DNA of 36,172 nt from Thermus scotoductus DSM 8553 (GTDB lineage Bacteria; Deinococcota; Deinococci; Deinococcales; Thermaceae): the NCBI RefSeq assembly GCF_000381045.1, contig NZ_KB905749.1, forward strand, positions 1 through 36,172, written 5' to 3'. The notes below the pieces were generated by a model, which worked only from the letters and a program-made list of their open reading frames with translations, did no database searches and was not told the origin of the DNA. Both the position numbers and the translations under genes were made by a program. Shown here one piece after another: positions 1-7,228 of this stretch (position 1 is the first letter of the stretch; the number at the start of each line of letters is the position of its first letter).

Positions 1-17
1 TAACCCAAGTTGCTACC
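1..17 (+). repeat. IS982 terminal inverted repeat, distal end
   Basis: TAACCCAAGTTGCTACC at 1-17 is the exact reverse complement of 878-894. It lies just beyond the transposase stop codon. Confidence 0.85.
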
Positions 18-846
18 CAAGCATTTGTTGAGCCAAGAGATTTAGGTTGTGGGCCAAGATGAAGGAGAGCACCTTGATCACAAAACCCTCCTGGGTCACC
101 GCATGGATGCGCCGCGGGAAGAGGGCATGGAGCATACTGCCCACCGTCTCCACCACCCTCCGCCCCACAATGGCCAGGTACTGCAACCAAGGCACATACC
201 GCCGGCTGTTCCTTCTACGGATGACCATGGGCACAATCCCCCCCGCCTCCCGGAGGAGGTCTTCATAGAAGTGGCTTTCGTACCCCCGGTCCAGGTAGAG
301 CTCCGCCCCCTCGGGAAGGTCCAGGGGAAGAAGGAGCAAAGAGCTCAGATCATGTAGGCTTCCCGGGGTCAGGCTCACTTCATGGATAAACTTCCCGTCG
401 TCCACCAGGAGGTGGAGCTTGGGGCCGTGGAAGTAGACCCGTTTGCTGGGGATGAAGCCGCGGTAGGCCTTGTCTGGGAAAAGGCGGGAGCGGGGGGCGC
501 GGATATTCTCGCAGGCGGGGAGGGGGAAGGTGTCCAAGGCGTAGGCCTGGGCCTGGTGGAGGTTTTTCCAGGCCTGGGCTAGGAGGTGGAGAAGGGGGAG
601 GAAGAAGGGGTATAGGGCGTGGAGTCTGCGGTTGAAGCGACTTGGGGAGGGGACGTAGGTAAAGAGGCGCAGGTCTTTGGCGAGGGCCAGGGCCTTGTTG
701 TGCTTGCCGCCCAGTTCCATGGCGGCCAGGATGGCGAGGGTCAGGATGGCGGAGGCTGGGGTCTTGGCTTGGGGGTCGTCTTTGTAGCCCAGGGCCTGGA
801 GGGCATCGTCTATAATGCAAAAGGCCGCTATGATGCGCGACAGCAT
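13..846 (-). CDS. IS982-family DDE transposase
   Basis: This transposase cuts and rejoins the terminal inverted repeats that surround it. The reading frame is intact. The N-terminal helix FCIIDDALQALG and the RNase-H-like core starting ALDTFPLP (first catalytic Asp), followed by the second-strand region LYLDRGYES and a C-terminal Glu-containing helix (RRVVETVGSML), match the IS982 layout (about 280-290 residues). I prefer the ATG at 846; an in-frame TTG at 885 would give 13 more residues but lies inside the terminal repeat. Neither start has a clear ribosome binding site. Family assignment is from recalled motifs, not from a search. Confidence 0.8.
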   Translation of the reverse strand: MLSRIIAAFCIIDDALQALGYKDDPQAKTPASAILTLAILAAMELGGKHNKALALAKDLRLFTYVPSPSRFNRRLHALYPFFLPLLHLLAQAWKNLHQAQAYALDTFPLPACENIRAPRSRLFPDKAYRGFIPSKRVYFHGPKLHLLVDDGKFIHEVSLTPGSLHDLSSLLLLPLDLPEGAELYLDRGYESHFYEDLLREAGGIVPMVIRRRNSRRYVPWLQYLAIVGRRVVETVGSMLHALFPRRIHAVTQEGFVIKVLSFILAHNLNLLAQQMLG

Positions 847-877
847 AGCGGCCACTATTTTTTCAGGCCTCGGGATA

Positions 878-894
878 GGTAGCAACTTGGGTTA
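878..894 (-). repeat. IS982 terminal inverted repeat, promoter-proximal end
   Basis: GGTAGCAACTTGGGTTA matches the complement of 1-17 over all 17 bases. Host sequence starts at about 895. Confidence 0.85.
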
Positions 895-971
895 TGATAG
901 CATATCCGCTGCCCACTATGCTATGTGCTCCACCCCGCCTATCGGCGGCGAAAGAAGCTTCTCCGGAGCAC

Positions 972-1060
972 GTGGGGGAGCTAAGCTCCCTTCGGTCGCA
1001 TGTAGCTTCGCTGACCCATGTATCCCCGGTTTAAAAACCGGGGGATTATAGCTCCCCCAC
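972..1060. repeat. 89-bp segment bounded by 12-bp inverted repeats
   Basis: GTGGGGGAGCTA at 972-983 is perfectly complementary to TAGCTCCCCCAC at 1049-1060. The hairpin at 1024-1043 lies next to the right arm. There is no clear target duplication. It may be a miniature or degenerate mobile end. Confidence 0.5.
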
Positions 1061-1093
1061 ACCCCCTCTTTTCTCTAAAGGTTTTGCCGGGGC

Positions 1094-1120
1094 CCCCACC
1101 CCGGCGACGCCGGGGTGGGG
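1094..1120 (-). terminator. Strong hairpin downstream of the PEGA gene
   Basis: CCCCACCCCGGC and GCCGGGGTGGGG form a perfect 12-bp stem with the 3-nt loop GAC, 6 bp beyond the PEGA stop codon. No U-run follows on either strand, so it is either a weak intrinsic terminator or an mRNA 3'-stabilising structure. Confidence 0.5.
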
Positions 1121-1125
1121 TGGCA

Positions 1126-2742
1126 TCAGAGGGGCCTAAGGGTATACCGGAGCACCTGGTTCCCCGTGATGCGTACCGTCTCCACCAGGGTGCGGTACCC
1201 AGGGGCCACCAAGGTAAGTTCATGCTCGCCGAAGGGCGCCTCGAGGCGCAGGTAACCGCCCTTGGCCACCCCCACTTCCTTCCCATCCAGGAAGACCCGG
1301 GCCTCCACGTTCAGGTAAAGCTCCAAGACCGCCCGCACCGGCACGAGCTCCACGTAAAGCCTCACGGACTCCCCGGGGCGCACCTCCACCTGGGCTCGGT
1401 ACTCCCCGTAGCCGGGGGCCAGGACCCGCACCTCATGGAGACCGGCCTCGAGGGTCATCCTTAAAGGCGCCCGGCCCATCAAACGGCCGTCGATGTAGAC
1501 CTCAGCCCCCTCGGGCCTGGCCTCCAGATAAAGCTCCCCCGTGCGGATGGGCCTCAAGGTGACGGAAACCCGGGTTTCCCGGCCCCGTTCCACCCGCACC
1601 GTGGCCCGGTAGGGCTCGTAACCCGGGGCCTTGAGCTCCACCTGGTAGGTTCCCTCCTCCAGCACCAGGCGCAAGGGGGTACGGCCCCGCAAGGTGCCGT
1701 TCACGTAGGCCTCGGCTCCCGTGGGGCTGGACTCCAGAAGAAGGATGCCGGTGCGAGAGACGGGGTTCAGGCGCACGTCCAGCCGGGTGGTCTCGCCCCT
1801 TCGCACCTGGACCGTGGCCTGGTAGGGCTCGTAGCCCGGCGCCCTAAGCTCCACCGCATACCGCCCCTCGGGCAGGCTTAGGGAAAGGGGCGTGCGGCCC
1901 CTGAGGGTTCCTTCCACGTACACCTCGGCCCCGGAAGGGCTGGAGGTGACGGCCAGGGTCCCCTGCCTGGCCTCCGGCACCAGCTGGGCGAAGACCTGGA
2001 CCCTTTCCCCGGGCCTGGGGTTCAGCGTGACCCGGTAGGGCTGGTAGCCGGCAAGCCTAAGCTCCACCTCGTGCCGGCCCGGGTTCACCTGGAGGCTAAC
2101 AGGAGTGCGCCCGCTCATCCGCCCGTCCAGGTAGACCTCGGCGCCAGCGGGCCTCGAGTCCACCACCAGGGTGGCCGTGGCCGGGGTGGGCGGGGGAGCT
2201 GTGACCCGGCCCACGAAGTAGCGGGCCACGTCGGTGACCCAGTCCTTGTCGGGGATGGGCTCAATCACGATGGAAAGCGCCCGGGCTAAGCCCTCCGCCC
2301 CCTGGACCCGCACCTGATTGCGCTCCACATCCAGGATCTCCCCCAGGGAAAGGGGGCGCTTGCTGGCCACCGCCAGGATGCGGTCCTCACCCTCGGGACC
2401 CGTCACCGTGTAGCGGTAGCGGGCCCCTTCCGGGGGAAAGCGCCGGGTTTCCCCGGCCCTCAGGAAGTTATTCCGCTCAAAGGCGTTGGGCAGGATGGGA
2501 TCAATCCTGCCGTCGGCATTGATGTTGAAGAGGTAGACGTAGGCATCCTGGTTCACGTTCACGTAGATGAAGATGGGCTCACCGATCTGGTAAACCGCAC
2601 CTCCCCGTTTCCCGGGGTCCTTGTCCACCCAGACCTTCACCTGAAGGTCGGTGGGCGCGGGATTCACAATGATCCCCTGGGGGCTTATCTGCTGGGCCAA
2701 CGCCGCCCCAAAACCCAGGATGGCCAAAAGGAGCTTCCGCAT
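1126..2742 (-). CDS. Secreted DUF4384/PEGA-repeat protein
   Basis: The product is about 538 residues. A signal peptide (MRKLLLAILGFGAALAQ) is followed by a DUF4384-like domain (roughly residues 40-150, including VNVNQDAYVYLFNINADG). Five PEGA-type beta repeats of about 67 residues follow. Each has the pattern PxGAEVYxDGxxxGRTP then a GxHxVELxAPGYxPY stretch; the fifth is degenerate. PEGA repeats are surface modules, and DUF4384 is often found in secreted or lipid-anchored proteins. The ATG at 2742 is preferred over the GTG at 2751 because GGAGG sits 8 nt upstream of it. No enzymatic residues are evident. Location outside the cytoplasm is well supported; function is unknown. Confidence 0.85.
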   Translation of the reverse strand: MRKLLLAILGFGAALAQQISPQGIIVNPAPTDLQVKVWVDKDPGKRGGAVYQIGEPIFIYVNVNQDAYVYLFNINADGRIDPILPNAFERNNFLRAGETRRFPPEGARYRYTVTGPEGEDRILAVASKRPLSLGEILDVERNQVRVQGAEGLARALSIVIEPIPDKDWVTDVARYFVGRVTAPPPTPATATLVVDSRPAGAEVYLDGRMSGRTPVSLQVNPGRHEVELRLAGYQPYRVTLNPRPGERVQVFAQLVPEARQGTLAVTSSPSGAEVYVEGTLRGRTPLSLSLPEGRYAVELRAPGYEPYQATVQVRRGETTRLDVRLNPVSRTGILLLESSPTGAEAYVNGTLRGRTPLRLVLEEGTYQVELKAPGYEPYRATVRVERGRETRVSVTLRPIRTGELYLEARPEGAEVYIDGRLMGRAPLRMTLEAGLHEVRVLAPGYGEYRAQVEVRPGESVRLYVELVPVRAVLELYLNVEARVFLDGKEVGVAKGGYLRLEAPFGEHELTLVAPGYRTLVETVRITGNQVLRYTLRPL

Positions 2743-2810
2743 AATCCTCACCTCCGCCCTCAGGCTAAAGCCTCCCTGTGAAAATCCTGAGGGAAAAGGG
2801 ACAAGGCCCC

Positions 2811-3761
2811 TTAAGACTCGGCGTAGGCCCCAAGGGTGCGGAAGCGGCGGTAACGGTCCCGGTAGAGCTCCTCCGGGGAAAGCCCTTTGAGCTCCTCGAG
2901 GGTCTTCAGAAGGGCTTCCTTGATGTTGCGGATGGCCTGGTCGGGGTCCTTGTGGGCCCCGCCCTCGGGCTCGGGGACGATGGCGTCCACCACCTTCTGG
3001 GCCAGGAGGTCCCTTGCGGTGAGCTTCAAGGCCTCGGCGGCCTTGGGGGCCTCCTTGGCATCCCGCCAGAGGATGGCGGCGCAGGACTCCGGGCTGATCA
3101 CCGAGTACCAGGCGTTTTCCATGATGAGGACCCGGTTGGCCACCCCGATGGCCAAGGCCCCCCCGCTACCCCCCTCCCCCAGGATGAGGGCGATGGCGGG
3201 CACCTTCAGGCGGCTCATGCGCTGGATGCTCTGGGCGATGACCCAGGCCTGGCCCCGCTCCTCCGCGGAAACCCCCGGGTAGGCCCCCGGGGTGTCGATG
3301 AAGGAGAGGAAGGGATAGCCGAACCGGTCCGCCAGGTCCATGAGGCGCATGGCCTTGCGGTACCCCTCGGGGTGGGGCATGCCGAAGTTACGGTGGAGGT
3401 TTTCCTTGGTGTCCCGCCCCTTCTGGTGGCCCACCACCACCACCTTCTGCCCCTCCAAGTAGGCGAGCCCCCCCACGATGGCGGGATCGTCGGCGAAGGC
3501 CCGGTCCCCATGGAGCTCCAAAAAGTCCTGGAAGGCCTTCTCCAGGACGTCCAGGGTGGTGGGGCGGCCCGGGGCCCGGGCCAGCTGCACCCTCTGCCAG
3601 GCGTTGAGGCTCCCGTAGACCTCCTCCTTGAGCCTGGCCAGGCGGTCCTCCAAAAGGCGAATCTCCGCCTCGAGGTCCACCCCCGTGGTGCGGGCCGTCT
3701 CCCTTAGCTCGGCGATGCGTTTTTCCAGCTCCAGGATGGGCTTTTCAAACTCCAACGGCAT
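2811..3761 (-). CDS. accA: Acetyl-CoA carboxylase carboxyltransferase subunit alpha
   Basis: This is the alpha subunit of the carboxyltransferase that moves CO2 from carboxybiotin to acetyl-CoA to form malonyl-CoA, the first step of fatty-acid synthesis. The 316-residue length is typical. An N-terminal helical region ([17 protein letters not shown]) precedes the crotonase-like fold with [13 protein letters not shown] and the glycine-rich [14 protein letters not shown]. The start codon lies inside the end of accD (17-bp overlap), so the two subunits are probably translationally coupled and made in equal amounts. Confidence 0.97.
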   Translation of the reverse strand: MPLEFEKPILELEKRIAELRETARTTGVDLEAEIRLLEDRLARLKEEVYGSLNAWQRVQLARAPGRPTTLDVLEKAFQDFLELHGDRAFADDPAIVGGLAYLEGQKVVVVGHQKGRDTKENLHRNFGMPHPEGYRKAMRLMDLADRFGYPFLSFIDTPGAYPGVSAEERGQAWVIAQSIQRMSRLKVPAIALILGEGGSGGALAIGVANRVLIMENAWYSVISPESCAAILWRDAKEAPKAAEALKLTARDLLAQKVVDAIVPEPEGGAHKDPDQAIRNIKEALLKTLEELKGLSPEELYRDRYRRFRTLGAYAES

Positions 3762-4602
3762 AGGGAACTCCAGGGTGCAGATGACGAAGGGCCCGGACCA
3801 GCTCGCCCTTGAGCTTCCTGCGATCGGTAACCCGGTCCACCATCCCGTGCTTCAGCAAAAACTCCGAACGCTGGAAGCCCTCGGGCAGCTCCTGGCGGAT
3901 GGTCTGGCGGATGACCCTGGGCCCGGCAAAGCCGATCAGGGCCCCGGGCTCGGCGAAGATCACGTCGGCCAGGGCGGCGAAGCTGGCGGTGACTCCCCCG
4001 GTGGTGGGATCGGTGAGGATGGAAACATAGGGAAGGCGCTTCTCCCAGAGGCGGTCCAGGCTCATCACCGTCTTGGCCATCTGCATGAGAGAAAGGGCCG
4101 CCTCCTGCATCCTGGCCCCGCCCGAGGCCGCCACGATCACCAGGGCCCGGCCCTCCGCCGCCGCCCGTTCCGCCCCCCGGGCGATCTCCTCCCCCACCAC
4201 GCTCCCCATGGACCCCCCGGCGAAGGCGTAGTCCATCACCAGAAGGACCGCAGGCACCCCGCCGATGGTGCAGGTGCCCCCCAGGATGGCGTCCTTGCGA
4301 CCGGTTTCCTCCTGGTAGGCCCTGAGCCTTTCCGCATAGGGCTTGGTGTCCACGAAGCCTAAGGGATCCAGGGGCCTAAGCCCGGTGATCTCCTGGAAGG
4401 TGCCGGCATCCGCCAGCATCTCCACCCGTTCGGAAGCGGGCACCCGGTGATGGTGGCCGCACTTGGGGCAGACGTAGAGGTTTTCCCGGAACTCCTTCTT
4501 GTAGAGCTGGGCCCCGCAGGCCTCGCACTTGGTCCAAAGCTCGGGGACGTCCCGGTTTTCCCCGCTGGGCCTTTTTCTTCGGAAAAGCCGCTCTAGGGCC
4601 AC
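3745..4602 (-). CDS. accD: Acetyl-CoA carboxylase carboxyltransferase subunit beta
   Basis: This is the beta subunit of the acetyl-CoA carboxyltransferase (285 residues). The N-terminal C4 zinc ribbon is visible as CEACG and CPKCG near residues 27-49. The crotonase-fold core carries [20 protein letters not shown] and [12 protein letters not shown], which bind the acyl-CoA. Translation starts at a GTG preceded by AAGGAGG, one of the best Shine-Dalgarno sites in the window. It follows the bactofilin gene by 1 nt and overlaps accA, so bactofilin-accD-accA is one transcription unit. Confidence 0.97.
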   Translation of the reverse strand: MALERLFRRKRPSGENRDVPELWTKCEACGAQLYKKEFRENLYVCPKCGHHHRVPASERVEMLADAGTFQEITGLRPLDPLGFVDTKPYAERLRAYQEETGRKDAILGGTCTIGGVPAVLLVMDYAFAGGSMGSVVGEEIARGAERAAAEGRALVIVAASGGARMQEAALSLMQMAKTVMSLDRLWEKRLPYVSILTDPTTGGVTASFAALADVIFAEPGALIGFAGPRVIRQTIRQELPEGFQRSEFLLKHGMVDRVTDRRKLKGELVRALRHLHPGVPYAVGV

Positions 4603-4603
4603 G

Positions 4604-4969
4604 CTACGCCTCCTTGGGAGCCTCGAGGGCCCTGGTCTCCCCCGCCAGGCTCTGGCCGATGAAGACCGCTCCCGCCTCCACGTCCAGGGCCTGGGCCCGC
4701 ACCGTGCCGGTGAAGCGGGCCGTCTTGGAAAGGCTCACCTTCTGGGCCACCAGGTCCGCCTTCACCTCCCCGTGGATCTGCACGCTCCCTGCCTCCACCC
4801 TTTCCCCTTCCACCCGGCCCGTGCGGCCCACCTCCAGCTCCCCTTCCACGTAGACCGAGCCTTTGACCAGGCCGTCGATGCGCACCTGGCCCTTGGCCTT
4901 CAGGTCCCCCAGGACCTCGGTGTCGGACCCCAGGTAGGTGAGGGTCCCCGCCTGCCTTCTCCCCAGCAT
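4604..4969 (-). CDS. Bactofilin family cytoskeletal protein
   Basis: Bactofilins polymerise into membrane-associated filaments through a right-handed beta helix. This protein of about 121 residues shows the regular short beta repeat of the family ([39 protein letters not shown], then a run to VFIGQSLAG). The ATG at 4969 is preferred: a consensus -10 TAAAAT ends 7 nt upstream, so the mRNA is probably leaderless and the ATG at 4978 would lie inside the -10 box. Bactofilin genes are often paired with an M23 peptidase that remodels the wall; here only a stump of such a gene is left directly upstream. Confidence 0.9.
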   Translation of the reverse strand: MLGRRQAGTLTYLGSDTEVLGDLKAKGQVRIDGLVKGSVYVEGELEVGRTGRVEGERVEAGSVQIHGEVKADLVAQKVSLSKTARFTGTVRAQALDVEAGAVFIGQSLAGETRALEAPKEA

Positions 4970-4976
4970 CCGCCCC

Positions 4977-4982
4977 ATTTTA
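4977..4982 (-). promoter_or_regulatory. -10 box for a leaderless bactofilin mRNA
   Basis: TAAAAT on the minus strand, 7 nt before the ATG at 4969. It overlaps the stop codon of the M23 peptidase remnant (4980-4982), so the promoter lies within the dead gene's end. Confidence 0.5.
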
Positions 4983-5117
4983 ACGGGAGGCCCAAAGGGG
5001 GTCTAGGTAGGGCCTCGGGTCCACGGGGGACCCGTAGCGGTAGACGCCGTAGTGGAGATGGGGACCGGTGGAGCGGCCCGTGGAGCCCACGTACCCCAGG
5101 ACCTGCCCCGCGCAACC
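4980..5117 (-). pseudogene. 3' remnant of an M23 family metallopeptidase gene
   Basis: Between the deoA stop and the bactofilin start, the minus strand encodes 45 residues beginning GCAGQVLGYVGSTG, then RSTGPHLHYGV, and ending DPLWASR before a TAA. This is the C-terminal core of LytM/M23 endopeptidases, including the HxH zinc/catalytic motif. An in-frame TAG (5118-5120) sits immediately upstream and nothing further upstream resembles the rest of the domain, so the 5' part has been deleted. The remnant is too short to fold or act. Bactofilin/M23 pairing is a known arrangement and supports the call. Confidence 0.75.
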
Positions 5118-5128
5118 CTATCGCGGCC

Positions 5129-6403
5129 TCAGGGCACAGCATCCAGGACCAGGGGCAGGGGGCTTGCCGAAAGTCCCAGCTGGAAGGCCTCCCTTAAGTG
5201 GGCCAGGGCTTCCTCCAGGCCCTTCCCGCGGTGGTAGACCAGGGCCAGAACCTCTCCCCTTTCCACCCGGTCCCCGGGCTTCTTCAGGAGATAGACCCCC
5301 ACCCCGTGGTCGATGGCCTCCCCCTTCTTCCTACGCCCGCCCCCCAGGGCCAAAACCGCCAGGCCCACCCGGTAGGCATCCACCTCCTGCACCACGCCCT
5401 CCTTCTCCGAGGCGAGGGGAAGCTCCTCCCCCAGGGGAAGCAGGGAGAAGTCCTCCACCACCCGGGGATTTCCCCCCTGGGCCTCGAGGAAGGCCTGGAA
5501 CCTTTCCAGCGCCTTGCCGCTTTCCCAGGCCCTACGGGCCAGGCTTGGGTCCAGCCCCTCAAGCCGTAAGGACTCCTCCGCAAGGCGCAGGGCCACCTCC
5601 AAAAGGTCCTCCGGTCCCTTTCCCTTCAGGGTCTCTATGGCCTCCCGGACCTCTATGGCGTTCCCCACCGCCCGACCCAGGGGGGCCTCCATGCTGGTGA
5701 GGAGGGCCCTAACCCTTCGCCCCGCCCCCTGGCCGATCTCCACCATGGTCTTGGCGAGAAGCCGGGCTTCCTCCAGGGTCTTCATGAAAGCCCCCTTGCC
5801 CACCTTCACGTCCAAGACGATGCTCCTGGCCCCGGCCGCCAGCTTCTTGCTCATGATGGAGCTGGCGATCAAGGGGATGCTCTCCACCGTGGCCGTGACA
5901 TCCCTTAGGGCGTAGAGCTTGCCGTCCAAGGGGGCCAGGTCCGGGCTTTGGGCAGCGATGACCAGCCCAATGCGCTCGGCCCTTTCCAGAAACTCCCTTT
6001 CCGTCATCTCCCCCCGCCAGCCTGGAACCGATTCCAGCTTGTCGATGGTCCCCCCGGTGTGGGCCAGGCCCCGCCCCGACATCTTGGCGAAGGTGCACCC
6101 CGCCGCCGCCAGGATGGGCCCCACCACCAGGCTCACCTTGTCCCCCACCCCCCCGGAGGAGTGCTTGTCCACGGGGTGGGGCAGGTGGGAGAGGTCCAGG
6201 ACCCTCCCCGAGTAGGCCATGGTTTCCGTAAGCCATAGGGTTTCCTCCGGGTCCAGGCCCCTCAGGAAGGCAGCCATGAGCCAGGCGGATACCTGGTAGT
6301 CCGCCACCTCTTCCTTCAGGTAGCCCTCGAGGAAAGCCTTCAGGTCCTCCCGCCTGTGCTTCAGGCCCTCCCGCTTCTCGCGGATGAACTGCACCGGGTT
6401 CAT
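5129..6403 (-). CDS. deoA: Pyrimidine-nucleoside (thymidine) phosphorylase
   Basis: The enzyme splits thymidine or uridine with phosphate into the base and (deoxy)ribose-1-phosphate for nucleoside salvage. The 424-residue length is standard. The signature HPVDKHSSGGVGDKVSL (phosphate-binding, around residue 77) and KMSGRGLAHTGGTIDKLES are intact, as are the pyrimidine-site residues in ALRDVTATVESIPLIASSIMSKK. Whether it is deoA type (thymidine only) or pdp type (both) cannot be read from sequence alone. The ATG at 6403 follows a TAGCAT -10 box by 6 nt, suggesting leaderless expression from a 22-bp divergent promoter shared with the Uma2 fragment. Confidence 0.93.
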   Translation of the reverse strand: MNPVQFIREKREGLKHRREDLKAFLEGYLKEEVADYQVSAWLMAAFLRGLDPEETLWLTETMAYSGRVLDLSHLPHPVDKHSSGGVGDKVSLVVGPILAAAGCTFAKMSGRGLAHTGGTIDKLESVPGWRGEMTEREFLERAERIGLVIAAQSPDLAPLDGKLYALRDVTATVESIPLIASSIMSKKLAAGARSIVLDVKVGKGAFMKTLEEARLLAKTMVEIGQGAGRRVRALLTSMEAPLGRAVGNAIEVREAIETLKGKGPEDLLEVALRLAEESLRLEGLDPSLARRAWESGKALERFQAFLEAQGGNPRVVEDFSLLPLGEELPLASEKEGVVQEVDAYRVGLAVLALGGGRRKKGEAIDHGVGVYLLKKPGDRVERGEVLALVYHRGKGLEEALAHLREAFQLGLSASPLPLVLDAVP

Positions 6404-6409
6404 GCCCCC

Positions 6410-6419
6410 ATGCTACGCT
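6410..6419. promoter_or_regulatory. Overlapping divergent -10 boxes (deoA / Uma2 fragment)
   Basis: Only 22 bp separate the two divergent ATGs. TAGCAT (minus, 6415-6410) lies 6 nt before the deoA ATG, and TACGCT (plus, 6414-6419) lies 6 nt before the Uma2 ATG. The boxes overlap by 2 bp, so polymerase should not be able to occupy both at once. No -35 match is clear. Confidence 0.45.
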
Positions 6420-6425
6420 AGGGCC

Positions 6426-6611
6426 ATGGCCCAGCGGTACCGCTTCGGGATAGAGGAGTTCGAGCGCCTCTTCCAGGGGGTCACGGGGGTGGAACTTTTG
6501 GACGGGGAGGTGTACCAGATGAGCCCTATCGGTCCGAAGCATGCCGAGGTGGTGGCCTGTCTGGTTAATGTGCTAATATGCTTTTATGCGCACCACCCTA
6601 GACCTCCCTGA
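6426..6611 (+). pseudogene. Truncated Uma2 (DUF820) family endonuclease
   Basis: The first 45 or so residues (RYRFGIEEFERLF, GVELLDGEVYQMSPIGPKHA) match the N-terminus of Uma2/DUF820 proteins, which have a restriction-endonuclease-like fold and are normally about 180-200 residues. After about 6570 the similarity stops and the frame runs into the vapB start, ending at 6611. The catalytic core is missing, so this is a fragment left by deletion or by arrival of the vapBC cassette. An intact relative lies at 9511-10062. Confidence 0.7.
6574..6579 (+). promoter_or_regulatory. -10 box of vapBC
   Basis: TAATAT lies 6 nt before the vapB ATG, in a locally AT-rich stretch. No Shine-Dalgarno sequence fits in the gap, so a leaderless vapBC mRNA is likely. 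Confidence 0.5.
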
Positions 6612-6822
6612 CCCACTGTACCGCCACCTCAAACTCCAGGCAGCCAAGGAGGGGAAAACCCTACGGGAGCTGGTGATCCGCTACCTGGAGGAGGGCCTTC
6701 GCCGCCAGGCCCAGCGCCAGCCCCGTCCTTTACCCAAGATCCCCCCGGCTGGCCGCCAGATTCCCTCCTGGACGGGGACAGAACTTTGGGAGCTTTTAGA
6801 GGATGGACCTCCCGGACCTTAA
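6586..6822 (+). CDS. vapB: VapB-type ribbon-helix-helix antitoxin
   Basis: This 78-residue protein begins RTTLDLPDPLYRHLKLQA, the ribbon-helix-helix pattern of VapB/CopG antitoxins, with a second helix LRELVIRYLEEGL. Its proline-rich C-terminus (about residues 48-78) is the expected toxin-binding tail. It overlaps the following PIN-domain toxin gene by 20 bp. By family knowledge it neutralises the toxin and represses the operon. It sits directly on the broken end of a Uma2 gene, suggesting arrival as a cassette. Confidence 0.85.
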   Translation: MRTTLDLPDPLYRHLKLQAAKEGKTLRELVIRYLEEGLRRQAQRQPRPLPKIPPAGRQIPSWTGTELWELLEDGPPGP

Positions 6823-7219
6823 CCTTTGGTTCGCCCTCTTGGTGCCGGAGCATCCCTTTCACCCCGAGGCCCAGCGCTACTGGGGGGTAGCCGCGGAACC
6901 TGTCCTGGTCCGCGTGACCGCCTTGGGGCTTTTGCGCCTCCTCACCAACCCAAAGGCCATGGGAGGAAAGCCCCTGGAGGTGGGGGAAGCCTGGCGTGTC
7001 TACCGGGAGCTACGGGGCCCCGCGGGCGTTCCCGTGGTGGAGGAGCCTGAGGGTTTGGAAGACGCCTTGTCCTTCTTGGTGGCCCAGGGTTTTGGCTACC
7101 GTCATTGGACCGACGCCTATCTGGCTGCCTTTGCCCTTGCCGGGGGATACCGACTGGTTACCTTTGACCAGGACTTTCTCCGTTCCCCGGGCCTTAACCT
7201 CCTCCTCTTAAAGTCCTAA
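6803..7219 (+). CDS. vapC: VapC-type PIN-domain ribonuclease toxin
   Basis: This 138-residue PIN-domain protein would be an Mg-dependent endoribonuclease. The acidic residues expected in the active site are visible: the first Asp in MDLPDLNLWFAL, Asp in HWTDAYLAAFA and the last in LVTFDQDF. Start and length match VapC toxins. The ATG overlaps vapB by 20 bp, implying coupled translation. The gene ends 9 bp from the convergent pilT stop with no visible terminator between them. Confidence 0.87.
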   Translation: MDLPDLNLWFALLVPEHPFHPEAQRYWGVAAEPVLVRVTALGLLRLLTNPKAMGGKPLEVGEAWRVYRELRGPAGVPVVEEPEGLEDALSFLVAQGFGYRHWTDAYLAAFALAGGYRLVTFDQDFLRSPGLNLLLLKS

Positions 7220-7228
7220 GCCACCTTC

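Larger units (their letters stand above)
1..894 (-). mobile_element. IS982-family insertion sequence
   Basis: A single transposase gene on the minus strand is enclosed by perfect 17-bp terminal inverted repeats at 1-17 and 878-894. The length of about 0.9 kb and the transposase type fit the IS982 family. The left end coincides with the window edge, so the outermost base(s) and the left target duplication cannot be seen. Nothing looks broken, so the copy may be active. Confidence 0.85.
895..1125. other. Intergenic region rich in nested inverted repeats
   Basis: This 231-bp stretch between the IS and the PEGA gene has no convincing ORF. It contains 12-bp inverted repeats at 972-983 and 1049-1060 that bound an 89-bp segment. 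Inside are a hairpin GGGAGCT/AGCTCCC (976-990) and a strong hairpin CCCCGGTTT/AAACCGGGG (1024-1043). It resembles a small non-coding palindromic element or the solo end of an IS200/IS605 element, but no family can be assigned. Confidence 0.55.

Noticed and set aside
2778-3707. 309-residue plus-strand frame opposite accA
   Set aside because: It is fully antisense to a clear accA gene. High GC third positions create long open antisense frames; no domain is recognisable.
7220-7228. Terminator between convergent vapC and pilT
   Set aside because: The gap is 9 bp and no stem-loop can be formed around it.
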